DNA of 64,000 nt. Source: Macrobrachium rosenbergii. Taxonomy: Eukaryota > Arthropoda > Malacostraca > Decapoda > Palaemonidae. Below the pieces are notes generated by a model. That model had not been told where the DNA came from. It did not search any database and worked only from the letters and a program-made list of their open reading frames with translations. This document shows, one piece after another, positions 1 through 11,600 of the stretch (positions within the stretch are counted from its first letter, which is position 1; the number at the start of each line of letters is the position of its first letter). The stretch is from assembly GCF_040412425.1 (NCBI RefSeq), contig NC_089761.1:19758144-19822143 (forward strand), written 5' to 3'. A program made the position numbers and the translations under genes.

Positions 1-160
1 GTGGAAAGTCAGCTGGAAGAAAGAGAATATGAACGGAGGTACAGTAAAAGGAATGAAAGAGGTTGCAGCTAGGGACCAAAGGGATACTACAAAGACCCTT
101 AAGTAATGTCTACAGTGTACAACTTGAGGGGCACTGACGGCACTATCCCCTTAAGAGATT
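1..160 (-). repeat. SINE-like family A, copy 1 (cut by window edge)
   Basis: This is one of ten copies of a roughly 300-bp element in the window. The element sense strand begins near GTAGGGGGGTAGTGCCGTC, carries a GTGCACC...GGTGCAC hairpin close to its 5' end, and ends in a short AATTC/ATTCC-type tail. Here the 5' half is present on the minus strand and the tail side lies outside the window. The polarity comes from copies at 49-52 kb, where target-site duplications bracket the element and the pentamer tail sits at the 3' side. I cannot place a convincing tRNA-type A/B box pair, so 'SINE-like' rests on size, tail and TSDs. Confidence 0.8.
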
Positions 161-333
161 TGGACAGCTGGTAAATAAAATTATCCGATAGATACAGAAA
201 CAAAAATTCACGATGCAGCATAAAGCCTGCACTACTTTATGCAGCGGACATAAGGGGAAGGACAGAGAAACTGAAAAAGAATTTGTCGATAGGAAGGAAC
301 AGGGAATCTGGGAAAAAGGGCTTAGATGCTAAC

Positions 334-875
334 CTACTATCCATTTCAGGGGCCGCGAGTCATCGCTTTCTCAAATACCTTTCAAAAGTAATTATTTGAT
401 CGAAATAGTACTTTGACACAGTGTACAAGACACCGCCCGCTAATTTTTGGTAATATAGTGCATTGTCAAATGGTGTTAATTAAGGCGTTTATTCTTGACT
501 TTTAAATGCAAAGTTTCATGAGTCAGCAGGACTAATCCACGAAATTGAACGTCCGCTTTCCCCCATATATAGGAAAGGTGGGGAGGGGAGATGGGGAGGC
601 CAGGAAAGTGGGTTGAGGGAGGGATGGGGAGGGAAGGGAGAGGAGGGGCGGGATGGGGATAAAGGACGTTCGAATGCACAGTTTGGCGATGCTTGACAAC
701 ACCATGCAAGTCAAGAGTAAACGACTTAACTAAAACCATTTGACAATGCAATATACTACCAAAAATTAGCGGGAGGTGTCTTGTACAGTGTGTCAAAGTA
801 CCATTTCGATCAAATAATTAGTTTGAAAGATAACTGAGAAAAACGATGACTCGCGGTCCCTGAAATGGATAGTAG
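334..875. mobile_element. TIR element (MITE-like) with about 165-bp inverted repeats
   Basis: The left end starts CTACTATCCATTTCAGG and the right end is its reverse complement. The two arms (about 334-500 and 704-875) match along their whole length with scattered substitutions. The roughly 200-bp centre holds a strongly purine-biased, G-tract-rich segment on the plus strand (about 570-660). No transposase frame is present; the open frames across this interval are antisense to the arms. Long arms and lack of coding sequence suit a fold-back or MITE-type non-autonomous DNA element. I could not identify a clear target-site duplication, so the superfamily is open. Confidence 0.7.
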
Positions 876-1259
<384 letters not shown>

Positions 1260-1340
1260 CAAAAATGAGGAGCATTAATCTGGTAACGCTCTTCCTGAGA
1301 ACATCCACTGAGAAGTCACAGGGAGGCATATGAAAATATT

Positions 1341-1404
1341 AACTTCAAAAACAGACCAGACTCTCCCTCTCTCTCTCTCTTAACTTCAAAACCAGATCAG
1401 ATTT

Positions 1405-1443
<39 letters not shown>

Positions 1444-1444
1444 T
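1341..1444. repeat. (CT)n/(CA)n compound microsatellite with a duplicated flank
   Basis: Two adjacent units each start with AACTTCAAAA followed by a short variable segment and a CT run. The second CT run passes directly into (CA)n. The unit (flank plus microsatellite) therefore duplicated as a block. Confidence 0.9.
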
Positions 1445-1733
1445 ACCTTCTATGCACGTGTATTTTCCTTAAGGAAGCCTGGTAACGACTTATCGAGATG
1501 GTCAAGGTGATTCTGTCTAATTTTTTTATTACTTTAGCTAGTACATTGAATTCTCATTAGCGTAACCCTCACAGTGCTTTTACCACAGAATACTTTGATA
1601 TTCTGTAATGGCCAATGCCATAAGACACAACTAATATACAGATTTCGAAGTTCATTCCTCAATTAATTGATAATTGTCTTAATTATTCTTAGTCTCGGAA
1701 AGACACGGTCGTCAGGCAAGGAAGAAAAACTTT

Positions 1734-1734
<1 letters not shown>

Positions 1735-1796
<62 letters not shown>
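1735..1796. repeat. (AAT)n microsatellite
   Basis: Uninterrupted trinucleotide array of about 20 units. Confidence 0.98.
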
Positions 1797-2048
1797 CAAT
1801 CAAGCGGTGTATCAATTTTTAATAAATCTTAACGTAAAGTTTGCGTTGACTTGAATTTCAATTTAAATATGGGCGTTTTTTAATTATCAAACACTAACAT
1901 TTCCTTGCATACGTTTAAGATTAAAATACAATGATGTTCGTTGTCATATCAATATAATCAGTACACATAAATGGTATGGAGTCTGCTTTATTTTACTAAG
2001 TTGAACGGTACTTTTGTGTATGCATGCATGTATTGTATGCATGTATGT

Positions 2049-2115
2049 ATACATATATATCATATATATATCATATATATTATATACTGTATATATATAT
2101 ATATATGTACATGTT

Positions 2116-2162
<47 letters not shown>

Positions 2163-2186
2163 TGTATACATACATACATACATATA
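2049..2186. repeat. Interrupted (AT)n with ACAT/GTAT variants
   Basis: AT array of about 50 bp (from about 2119) embedded in imperfect TATG/CATA repeats on both sides. Confidence 0.95.
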
Positions 2187-2286
2187 AGTGCCATTCATCT
2201 TCGTAAGAAACGGCAGACCTCATACCATTTTTATGTACTGATTATGTTGATATGAAAACGACCATCACAGTATTTTAATCTTAAAC

Positions 2287-2794
<508 letters not shown>

Positions 2795-3157
2795 GTGGAA
2801 TACAGAGTTTAGGCCAAAGGCCAAGCGCTGGGACCTATGAAGCCATTCAGCGCTGAAAGGGAAATTGAGAGTAGACAGGTTTGAAAGCCGCAACAGAAGG
2901 AAAGCCTCGCAGTTGCACTATAAAACATTTGTTAGGAGACGGTGGACGGCAAGAGGGAAGTAAGCGGCGGTTATGAATGGAGGTACAATAAAAGGAATGA
3001 CAGGGTTGCAGCCACTAGCGGATCGTAAGGGAGGGGTCGTGGTACCTGGGCACGTGGCCCCCCACGAAAAATAATGATAAAAAATAACAATTTGAAGATT
3101 TAGATAATAATACTCGTCAATAGATTTAAAATGGGAAAAAATAAAAATCGATTAAAG

Positions 3158-3245
<88 letters not shown>

Positions 3246-3384
3246 ATATGAAAATTGGTGCCGGCCCCCATGAAATTTTCTGGATCCATTAGCGGTTGCA
3301 GCTGGTGATCGAAGGAACGCTGCAAAGAACTTTAATGTCTACAGTGCACCGCGTGAGGTGCACTGACGGCACTAACCCCATACG
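2795..3384 (-). repeat. SINE-like family A, copy 2, split by a DNA element
   Basis: Full-length family A copy whose body runs from about 2795 to 3012 and resumes at 3295. The two halves join without gap if the 282-bp insert and one copy of the 8-bp duplication are removed. It shows the family's GTGCACC-type hairpin at 3344-3363. The nested insertion dates this copy as older than the inserted element. Confidence 0.9.
3013..3294. mobile_element. Small non-autonomous DNA element, 8-bp TSD, hAT-like
   Basis: Flanked by identical GTTGCAGC octamers (3005-3012 and 3295-3302), the second belonging to the interrupted family A copy. The ends form imperfect terminal inverted repeats: CACTAGCGGATCG at the left and the reverse complement CGCTAATGGATCC at the right (9 of 13 match by eye). 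The interior is dominated by an (AT)n array (about 3162-3240). An 8-bp TSD and CA-type end fit hAT, though Merlin and P-type elements also make 8-bp duplications. No coding capacity. Confidence 0.8.
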
Positions 3385-3937
3385 AGGAGATTCATGAGGA
3401 TGAATCTTGACAGACTAACGACAGATTATTAACCAAAACAAACGCAGCATGATGCTCTATCATTCTGGTTAATTCGCATTTAATGAGATTCATCATGCAA
3501 GGATGTTGCGTTGCCTCTGACGTGAAGTACGTTGTGTTGACGTGACGTCTTCTGAGTATATTCTTTATGCTTTTACACTTTCCTAACAAGGAAGACCCAA
3601 ATGTTGGGCAATATTTTATAAATCTTATATTATTTTCCTCATTCAAACTGTTCATGAAATAAGTGCTGGAGGTTTGCCCACATGACAGATTTGAGTTACA
3701 CAAACATTATTCGAATAATAAACATACACTATAAATTAACTCTGGTAAGAGAAAAACAGGAAGGGCAAGATACTTGTGTATTCAAGACTTCTTACCCTAT
3801 ACAACCTCAGTACTCTCAATAGAAGCAGAAGTAAACATATCCATTCGACAAGACGTTTCTCTGTAGCGATAGAGCAGAAATGAAGTCAATAGCTGATTGT
3901 TGTTTTCAGCTATAGAGAGTTCAAATACCCTTTCAGC
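3385..3937. other. Unassigned sequence
   Basis: Holds a 103-codon minus-strand open frame (3392-3703) with no motif I recognise and no splice or promoter context. I see nothing else in it. Confidence 0.4.
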
Positions 3938-3943
3938 AAGAGG

Positions 3944-4011
<68 letters not shown>
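3938..4011. repeat. (AT)n microsatellite
   Basis: Uninterrupted AT array. Confidence 0.98.
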
Positions 4012-4013
<2 letters not shown>

Positions 4014-4145
4014 CTGAAATATTTTTCTGTTAAAACAGAAATCCATCTAATAAAAGGGTATAAAAAGCCAGTGAGAGACAGTTTGGTCTCTGAAATATAA
4101 CACTAACTTTCTGTCTTTTCGGCGTTTTTGGCCTCCTATTATTAG

Positions 4146-4146
<1 letters not shown>

Positions 4147-4224
<78 letters not shown>
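4147..4224. repeat. (AT)n microsatellite
   Basis: Uninterrupted AT array followed by a short (TA)/(TG) degenerate tail to about 4320. Confidence 0.98.
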
Positions 4225-4227
<3 letters not shown>

Positions 4228-4441
4228 CCTTAAATATATATATATAAGCACATATATATGTGTGTGTGCTTATAGGTAATTAAAGTAAAAATACATATAT
4301 ACATATAAATATATATCTATATAAAATTAAAAAGGCCCTTATTCTGTGAGTTTCAGCATAAGGTAACACTGTCATTAACACGTTTAATGTTCCAATGAAT
4401 CACTGAATTTCAGGTAACTATTCATCGCATTCTATTTTTCC

Positions 4442-4551
4442 GGTAGCAATTTTTAATTAACTTAAGCTTATGGTAGCGGCAAACCCCCTAGTTACTGGTA
4501 GCAATTTTTAATTAACTTAAGCTTATGGTAGCGGCAAACACCCTAGTTAGA
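4442..4551. repeat. Two-copy 55-bp tandem duplication
   Basis: Two adjacent near-identical units start GGTAGCAATTTTTAATTAAC and include ATGGTAGCGGCAAAC. Only a few positions differ, so the duplication is recent. Confidence 0.95.
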
Positions 4552-5289
4552 GATATTCTTAAAAATAATTAAATTACAGAAAGGGTACTTAGGTATTAAT
4601 AAAACTTTTAGGTAACAATAAAGGATGCAGAGGTCGTAATAAATATACATAGAGATTTAGATGTTTCACAGTATGAATCTGCAGTTTGCCAGTTGAAAGA
4701 TGATGATTGATGGCCTCTCGCACCGTAGATTTTTTCCCGTTTTCTCTTACAAAATTCAACGAAAACGAAGTTTGTTCTTAAATACCTCAAATTTGGAAAT
4801 ATTTGTGGAAACGCCTGAATTACGTAGTCATAATAACGAATTAGAAATTATATTAACCACTACAGAAACTAAACTAAAGGTGTTACTTAAAGTTAATATG
4901 ATTTTGATCTCAGAGCCCATAATTTACGAAAAACTGAACTTTTAGTAAGCTAAAGTGTCTCTAATATATTCAACAAACTTTGCCATCAATTTTTTATGTG
5001 CACGTCCTTTAAAGCAGCAAATAAACATAAAAGACTTCTTCGCCAAAGTCTATGCCAAGAGCATGGATCCGAACGCCGGTTCAGTGGCCTTGACTTGGTA
5101 GCGGTGAAGAGGGTTTCGTCTTTACCCTCAGGCAAGGCTGGGGTTACTCATGCATACTCACGCGTAGCGCGCTGATCAGGCTTGCACGCACGCACGCAAG
5201 CACAAAATGTCTTCAAGAACATCAGTTACTAATAGGATTGGTGACCGCATTAATAGAATATACCAGTTGATGGGATGGTTACTTTACCG
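4552..5289. other. Unassigned sequence
   Basis: Contains an 81-codon plus-strand open frame (4700-4945) without recognisable motifs, and a GC-richer patch (about 5080-5210) with a short GCAC repeat. No gene can be supported. Confidence 0.4.
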
Positions 5290-5594
5290 AAAATAGAATA
5301 TAGAATTTGGGCCAAAGACCAAGCGTTGGGACCTATGAGGTTACTCAGCGCTGAAAGGAAAACTGACAGCAAGAAGGTTTGAAAGGTGTAACAGGAGGAA
5401 ATCCTCGCAGTTAAAGAATGAAATAATTGTTGGAGAGGGTGGAAAGTAAGACGGAATATAGAGAATATGAAGGGAGACAGGGTAAAAGGAATGAAAGGGG
5501 TTGCAGCTAAGGGCCGTAGGGATGCTGTGGAGAACCATATACTGTACTTAAGGTGTACCGCTGAGGTGCACTGATGGCACTACTCCCCTAGGCA
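5290..5594 (-). repeat. SINE-like family A, copy 3
   Basis: Full-length copy with the element tail (AATAGAATATAGAATTT on the plus strand) at the left and the CCCCTA-type 5' end at the right. The hairpin arms near the 5' end are degraded. No clear TSD found. Confidence 0.85.
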
Positions 5595-5794
5595 TGACAT
5601 CATAGCAAAGGTACCAAGAAAAGGTGACCTAAAGAAAGAAACTGATAAAAAACTCAGAGGTGACCAAGATGGTGTTAAAAAGGCAGGAGTTGTACAGATC
5701 AAATATTCATGTTAAGATATTAGTGCAGAAGTGCACGGAGTTTACAAATCCCCATTTGATGACTTTTGTTGATTACGGGGATAGTACGTAACAG

Positions 5795-6106
5795 CAGAAT
5801 AGAAGAGAATATAAAATTTTGGCCCAAGGCCAAGCGCTGGGACATATGAGGTCATTTCGCTGAAACGGAAATTGAGAAAACTGTTTGAAAGGTGTAACAA
5901 GAGGAAAACCTCGCAGTTTTACTATGAAACTATTGTTAGGAGAGGGTGGAAAGTAAGATGGAAGACAGAGAATATGAACGGAGGTACAGTAAAAGGAATG
6001 AAAGGGGCTGCAGCTAGAGGTCGAAGGGACGCTGCAAAGAACCTTTAAGTAATGCCTACAGTGCACCCCATGAGGTGCAGTGACGACATTACACCCCCTA
6101 AGAGGG
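5795..6106 (-). repeat. SINE-like family A, copy 4, with TSD
   Basis: Full-length copy bracketed by TAGTACGTAACAG (5782-5794) and TAGTACATGACAG (6107-6119), a 13-bp duplication with two mismatches. A TSD of this length is what LINE-dependent target-primed insertion leaves. The long antisense frame that covers this copy (208 codons on the minus strand) is a by-product of the repeat. Confidence 0.9.
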
Positions 6107-6842
6107 TAGTACATGACAGTGCCTACTGAGCTCCTGTATTCACCAGAAGAGTTGGGAGACCCAGGCCCAAGTAGATGGGAACTCAGCAGAGCTTTTGAAA
6201 TTAAAAATATGAAAAGAAATGTGAAATGTATACACATACATACATACATACATACTGTACATACACACACATAAGAAGGGAGGCTGGAGATCAGAGGCGA
6301 CAAGTAGGAGACAAAGAACAGCAAAATCTTAAAAACTCTTAGAAGAAAACAATATAACATAATAAGAAAAAGACATCCCTTGATTTTCCATTTATCCATG
6401 TCGACCTATAAAAGCCCTCATTCACAGACCACCTGAACGGACCTGCACAGACCGGTTGGACGAAACTATCTGAGACGAACAGCGAACTATTCTGAGACAA
6501 GAAAATGCATGAGTTACGTAGCCAGGTACGTAACCAGGCTTACTACAAAAGAGACAGGTCCAGGGGTATGAGGGAGAGGACAAGGATAAGGAGGAGAAAG
6601 GAAGGATGAGGTTAAGGATAAGGAGGATACGGAGCTCTACGAGAAGGGTTGGATAACAATCAGGATGCGGGAGGAAGGGAGACGGCCAGAGACAAAGGGA
6701 AGGTAATGATAAGGACAAGGAGAAAGAACAGAGGATAAGAATGAGAAAAAAATGGAGGTTTAGGATGAGAAGATAGTGAAAGTAAGAGGAAATATAAGAA
6801 ATAAGGATTATGGAGAGAGTGAGTACGTATTAAGGATACAAA
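6107..6842. other. Unassigned sequence with purine-rich block
   Basis: Contains a short CATA repeat (6232-6255) and a strongly purine-rich plus strand from about 6540 to 6820 made of imperfect AAGGATAAGGAG-like words. No gene is supported. Confidence 0.5.
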
Positions 6843-7143
6843 TGTTATATATTTTATTCAATTATCCACAATGGAAAATGGCTATCGCTTTTCAATCTCA
6901 TATTATTCTTATGCTTTAAGTAAAAATCGTTGAAACAATAAAATACTGTGGGTTTTTAGGATTCTCTCTCTCTCTCTCTCTCTACACATTTGTACACTGT
7001 CAGTTACTTTGTAGTCGGTGATGACAGTAAATGGTAAATAACCGTAAAAACGACAAGTAAAATTACGACTGTTTAGCAGGTACATTACTAAACCAAAATA
7101 TTCCTAAAAAAAACTATACACTTACATGTTACAAGTGTGTAGT

Positions 7144-7208
<65 letters not shown>

Positions 7209-7335
7209 TCCTAAAAACCCACAATATTTGAATATATTTCAACGATTTTTCCGTAAAGCGTAAGATTAATAAGAGATTGAAAAGTTATAGCGATTTTCCA
7301 TTGCGGATAACTGAACAAAATAAATAACATTTATG
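6843..7335. repeat. Fold-back element with complementary (CT)n/(GA)n
   Basis: The left arm (about 6843-6985) and the right arm (about 7146-7335) are inverted copies. They share ATCCACAATGGAAAATGGCT-like, CGATTTTTACTTAAAGC-like and GTGGGTTTTTAGGATT segments in mirrored order. The left arm ends in (TC)n and the right arm starts with a longer (GA)n, so the microsatellites are also complementary. The loop is about 160 bp. Arms differ by numerous substitutions and small indels. Confidence 0.8.
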
Positions 7336-7546
7336 AACGTTTCTACGACTTTCTCCACAAAGCATACACCGAATTTTTGTAGCTCTTCAATAAACAACTC
7401 CCAAGCCACTCTATCAAAACATCGAGTGGGAATTATAATGGAAGAGACACGAATCCACGACAAACAAATCTCTTCTCTCTCTCTCCTCGCTTGACCAACC
7501 ATGCATAAGGATGGCTCCTTTGAATTCCTACTCATTTTGTGGAACT

Positions 7547-7922
7547 GTGTCCTTTCTCAGTTTTCTGTAAAAAAAAAACTGAGATGGCTATTTGTCTGTC
7601 CGTCCGCACTTTTTCTGTCCGCCCTCAGATCTTGAAAACTACTGAGGCTAGAGGGCTGCAAATTGGTATGTTGATCATCTACCCCCCAATCACCCAACAT
7701 ATCAAATTGCAGCCCTCTAGCCTCATTCGTTTTTTATTTTATTTAAGGTTAAAGTTAGCCATGATCGTGCGTATGTCACCGTTATAGTTGCCAACAACAC
7801 AGGCCACCACCGGGTCGTGGCTGAAAGTTTCATGGGCCGTGGCTGAGAGTTTCATACAGCATTATACGTTGTACAGAAAACTCGACTGCGCCGAAATAAT
7901 TTCGGCGCATTTTTTACTTATT
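7547..7922. repeat. Dispersed repeat family E, copy 1 (hairpin-bearing)
   Basis: Matches a second copy at 49.8-50.2 kb over most of its length, starting TTTTCTGTAAAA and ending near CGGCGCATTTTTTACTT. It contains an inverted pair (7643-7664 and 7705-7725, core GAGGCTAGAGGGCTGCAA) that forms a stem with a loop of about 40 nt. A second perfect 10-bp stem lies near the 3' end (7887-7909, TGCGCCGAAA...). No coding sequence; likely a non-autonomous DNA element or SINE, class not resolved. Confidence 0.8.
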
Positions 7923-8188
7923 ATTTCTAGACTGTATATATAACTTGTATTCTCTATTTCACATAGCTTTTAATTTCAATCTTATTATTATTATTATATT
8001 CAGGGGCCATTGACTTGAAACTCAAGCTTCCGAAGAATATGTCTTCATTAGGAAGAAGTAAGAAAAGGTAAAGGGAAATACAGAAAGAAGAGATCCCACT
8101 CACTTATTAAAAAGGAAAAATAAATAAATTAATAAACAGATAAAAATGTATTAAAATGCAAAGGGAATAGCATTAGAGTAGTAATGCA
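7923..8188. other. Unassigned AT-rich sequence
   Basis: Short ATT runs; nothing else recognisable. Confidence 0.5.
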
Positions 8189-8312
8189 ATGCATCTTCGC
8201 TTGAACATTTTCAGTTCCAACTGCACGACATCCTCAGGGAGACTGTTCCACAGTCCAACGGCTGTCAGGAATAAAGGACCTCTGGAACTGATAAGTTCGA
8301 CAGCGAGGCACA
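8189..8312. repeat. Unclassified sequence interrupted by a SINE, left part
   Basis: The target sequence of the adjacent SINE. It has an open frame on the plus strand but no motif I can name. Sequence to the right of the SINE (8609 to about 8700) continues it directly after removing the SINE and one TSD. Its repeat status is inferred only. Confidence 0.4.
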
Positions 8313-8327
8313 TTTACTGCTTATTGG

Positions 8328-8593
8328 CGGTTTCGGTGCAGTTCTCGGATAGCAATCTGCTGGGCACGCGTTCGACTCTCCGGCCGGCCAATGAAGAATT
8401 AGAGGAATTTATTTCTGGTGATAGAAATTCATCTCTCGGTATAATGTGGTTCGGATTCCACAATAAGCTGTAGGTACCGTTGATAGGTAACCAACTGGTT
8501 CTTAGCCACTTAAAATAAGTCTAATCCTTCGGGCCAGCCCTAGGAGAGCTGTTAATCACCTCAGTGGTCTGGTTAAACTAAGATATACTTTTT
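8328..8593 (+). repeat. tRNA-headed SINE (family B), copy 1, with 15-bp TSD
   Basis: The tRNA-like head is on the plus strand and contains a B-box-like GCGTTCGACTC (8369-8379). The body follows, and the 3' end reads AAACTAAGATATACTT plus T-run. It is flanked by TTTACTGCTTATTGG (8313-8327) and TTTACTGCTTTTTGG (8594-8608), a 15-bp duplication with one mismatch. The same head, body and 3' end recur on the minus strand at 48.45-48.72 kb. This is a classical SINE layout: pol III head, body, LINE-type TSD. Confidence 0.9.
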
Positions 8594-8608
8594 TTTACTG
8601 CTTTTTGG

Positions 8609-9100
8609 TGCTGCTGTTCAGCGAACCTGGTTGCTCTCGGCAGGAAAAGAGAGTCGGGGATCAAATGTGAATGTAACAGATCTCTTAAAATACAACTTAT
8701 GAAAAATTAACAAACAAGAGATCATCCGTCGATGGACCAAGTCAACTGCTTGATTTAAAGAAGAGTAATAAGTACAGCCGTTCAGTAAATCATCTCCTTG
8801 TGATTGACCTTCGCTACCTGCTATGCAGTCTAGGTTTTATGGCATTCATTAAGAAACGCCCAATAAATGTAGTTTTGGGTAGGGTGATTTACGGTGTTTA
8901 TGGGCACTGCCATACCACCAAGGTAAGGAGGCCGTTCAGTGGTGGATTAAAAAAAAATCAGGAAATGCGGTGATGGATGGTGAGAAATGCGATGGTTCAA
9001 AAATCTTATTACAATTAGAATATTATATATACAGAGCATAAAGACATATTTAAAATAAATGGAAAAGGTGACTAAGTTATTCTGCCTTTCTTTGACGACC
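8609..9100. other. Continuation of interrupted target and unassigned sequence
   Basis: Starts with the sequence that joins to 8312 once the SINE is removed. No coding feature is recognisable. Confidence 0.4.

Positions 9101-9159
<59 letters not shown>
9101..9159. repeat. (TAG)n microsatellite
   Basis: Uninterrupted trinucleotide array of about 19 units. Confidence 0.98.
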
Positions 9160-9161
<2 letters not shown>

Positions 9162-9206
9162 CAATAGTGATGGTTTACAGATATACCTCTTTCTCTCTCT
9201 GAATAG

Positions 9207-9519
9207 AAAAGGATAGAATATAAAATTAAGGCCAAATGCCAAGCGCTGGGACCTATAAGGCCATTCAGTGCTGAAACGGAAACTGACAATAAAACGGTTT
9301 GAAAGCTGTAACAGGAGGAAAACCTTGCAGTTGCATTATGCAACAACTGTTTATGAGAGGTGAAGAGTAAGATGGAAGAAAGACAATATGAACGGAGGTG
9401 CAGTAAAAGGAATGAAAGGGGTTGCAGTTAGGGGCCGAAGGGACGCTGCAAAGACCCGTAAGTAATACCTACAGTGCACCGCGTGAGGTGCACTAACGAC
9501 ACTAACCCCCTAAGGAAAG
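9207..9519 (-). repeat. SINE-like family A, copy 5
   Basis: Full-length copy with an intact GTGCACC...GGTGCAC hairpin (about 9473-9493) and tail at the left end (TAGAATATAAAATTAAGG). TSD not found. Confidence 0.9.
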
Positions 9520-10370
9520 ACTCTCATCTTAATAATAATAATAATAATAATGCAATAAAGATCATAAAACCTACAGTGATATGTGAAACATGTCGTGCGA
9601 TTCCCGTAGAGTTTCTCAATCACACTCCAAATAGGGAAGCGTGGGGGAAACGCGTGTCACAGGTTATCAGCATCGGGTAGGACCACAGTCCAGACATTTG
9701 GGTTATCGGAACGTAACCCGAGGTCCGCTTGGCCTCGTGACCATATAAAGCTTACACGTCACAAGTCAGTCTGTTAGGATGAATCACAGGGAAGAGAATA
9801 TAGATGAGCCTCGTCTAGTTTGTAAACAAATTCAATGCTTCTCGACAATTTCTCAATCAACAGATGGTTAGTAAAGGCACAAGGCTTTACTCACCTACTT
9901 GCAAAGGTTTAATTAACTGACACTTATCTCATTTCATTCACAGCTCCTAAAGCACTTTAAACAATACTTTAAACCATGGGCTCACCACATTCATGAACAT
10001 CAAAAACTACTATCAACCACTGCATATCTTACCAGTCATATGAAAGACACCGATTTTAGACATTAATTAAAAATACTAACGTAGATTACCAGTGAGTTTT
10101 ATTCCTTAATGAAACTCAAACGCAGATACTTCAGTCTTACATATTATCATATGGTTAAACGGGAATTACTGATAAATCGAGTTGCTATCATAGAACTTAT
10201 CAGATTATTGCCATTATTACTGTTACATGCCTTCGTTTTAATACCCAGAGATGATTTTAATAAGACAGGTACTGTAATGAAATCCAATAATTTAAATACG
10301 GACATACCAGTAATCATTTATAAATGCGTTGTACACCTACACAAAGAAAACAAGTACATCACATACACGA
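9520..10370. other. Unassigned sequence
   Basis: A short AAT run at 9531-9550, then unique-looking sequence. The 108-codon plus-strand frame at 10109-10435 runs into a (GA)n array and shows no recognisable motif. Confidence 0.4.
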
Positions 10371-10371
10371 G

Positions 10372-10431
<60 letters not shown>
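10371..10431. repeat. (GA)n microsatellite
   Basis: GA array with one GG interruption. Confidence 0.98.
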
Positions 10432-10433
<2 letters not shown>

Positions 10434-10907
10434 AAATCTTAAACCTTCAAATATTACATGTCGGTAAGTACTGTCATTAATACTCCTACTGTTATCACTG
10501 TCTACTTTCTTTTCTCCCCTTTTCATGCTCGTCATTAGATGTCGCCCGATCACACCTATTATTGCAAGAGGTCACGGCCTACCCCCAAGGAAGTAATTAG
10601 TTGAAAGTAATTACAATGTAATTTTTTCATTTTTTTTTTTACTGACGTACGTGGTTAGGCCTCAGCAAGCTACTAGGCCTCTCTTCCCACCCTCCATCGA
10701 CTTCCAACCCTCCCCCACCCTTTTCATTCTCAAGGGTAATATTCTTCAAGGGGAACCTCTTTTACATTTGATTATTATTTGTCATCGATTTTCCAGTAGG
10801 AGTTTCTCTTTGGTCGACGCACGTGTTCAGAGCCTAATTGAAATTATAATTATATGATATCGTGAACACTTGAAAAAGATGGAACCTTGGGTTTTACTTT
10901 CATTTTA
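10432..10907. other. Unassigned sequence
   Basis: Contains a pyrimidine-rich stretch (10672-10725). No gene or repeat identified. Confidence 0.4.
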
Positions 10908-11020
10908 TTATGAATTATAGACATGAGCAGGTGTTTCACAGAAATAAATTTTTTATTCATCCCGGCCTCTCAAATGAATGGCCAGGGCGCTACCAACTGA
11001 CCCACACAGGTCATAAAAAA
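10908..11020 (-). repeat. tRNA-related SINE (family C), copy 1
   Basis: On the minus strand the head contains TGGGTCAGTTGGTAGCGC, a good tRNA-type A box. The tail segment AATTTATTTCTGTGAAACA matches a second minus-strand copy at 14.5 kb (ATTTATTTCTGTGAGACAC). The B box is degraded here. An AT array abuts the 5' side. Confidence 0.65.
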
Positions 11021-11050
11021 ATATATACATATATACAGTATATATATATA

Positions 11051-11081
<31 letters not shown>

Positions 11082-11092
11082 ATAGGTTTTGA

Positions 11093-11258
11093 AGCCCCCC
11101 AATATCGCCGTGTTGCTTGTATTGCTGAATTTTTTTCTCTTTTTATTTGAAACTACTTACTTCTGTGACACCATTGTGTTTTCTACTTTTTTAGATAAAA
11201 GTATTTAATATATTTTTGTTGATAAGTTAGCTCTCTCTCTCTCTCTATATATATATAC

Positions 11259-11312
<54 letters not shown>

Positions 11313-11322
11313 TAATATATAT

Positions 11323-11385
<63 letters not shown>

Positions 11386-11397
11386 TATATATATATA

Positions 11398-11463
<66 letters not shown>

Positions 11464-11600
11464 ATCAACAAAATATATTAAATACTTTTATCTAAAAAAG
11501 TAGAAAACGCAATGGTGTCACAAAAATAAGTCGTTTCAAATAAAATAAAAAAAAAATCATCAATACAAGCAACACAACGATATGAGGGGACATCAACACC
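11093..11600. repeat. Long fold-back with microsatellite centre
   Basis: Two inverted arms of about 150 bp (11093-11246 and about 11445-11590) share the mirrored order CCAATATCG / GTGTTGCTTGTATTG / CTACTTTTTTAGATAAAAGT / TATTTTTGTTGAT. The centre is (CT)n-(AT)n-(GA)n, so the whole unit reads as one very large hairpin. Arms differ by a few substitutions and indels. No coding sequence. MITE-like, no clear TSD. Confidence 0.85.

Noticed and set aside
5773..6399. 208-codon minus-strand frame, the longest in the window
   Set aside because: Mostly the sense strand of a SINE-like family A copy; the same kind of frame appears in other copies of the repeat and it has no domain.
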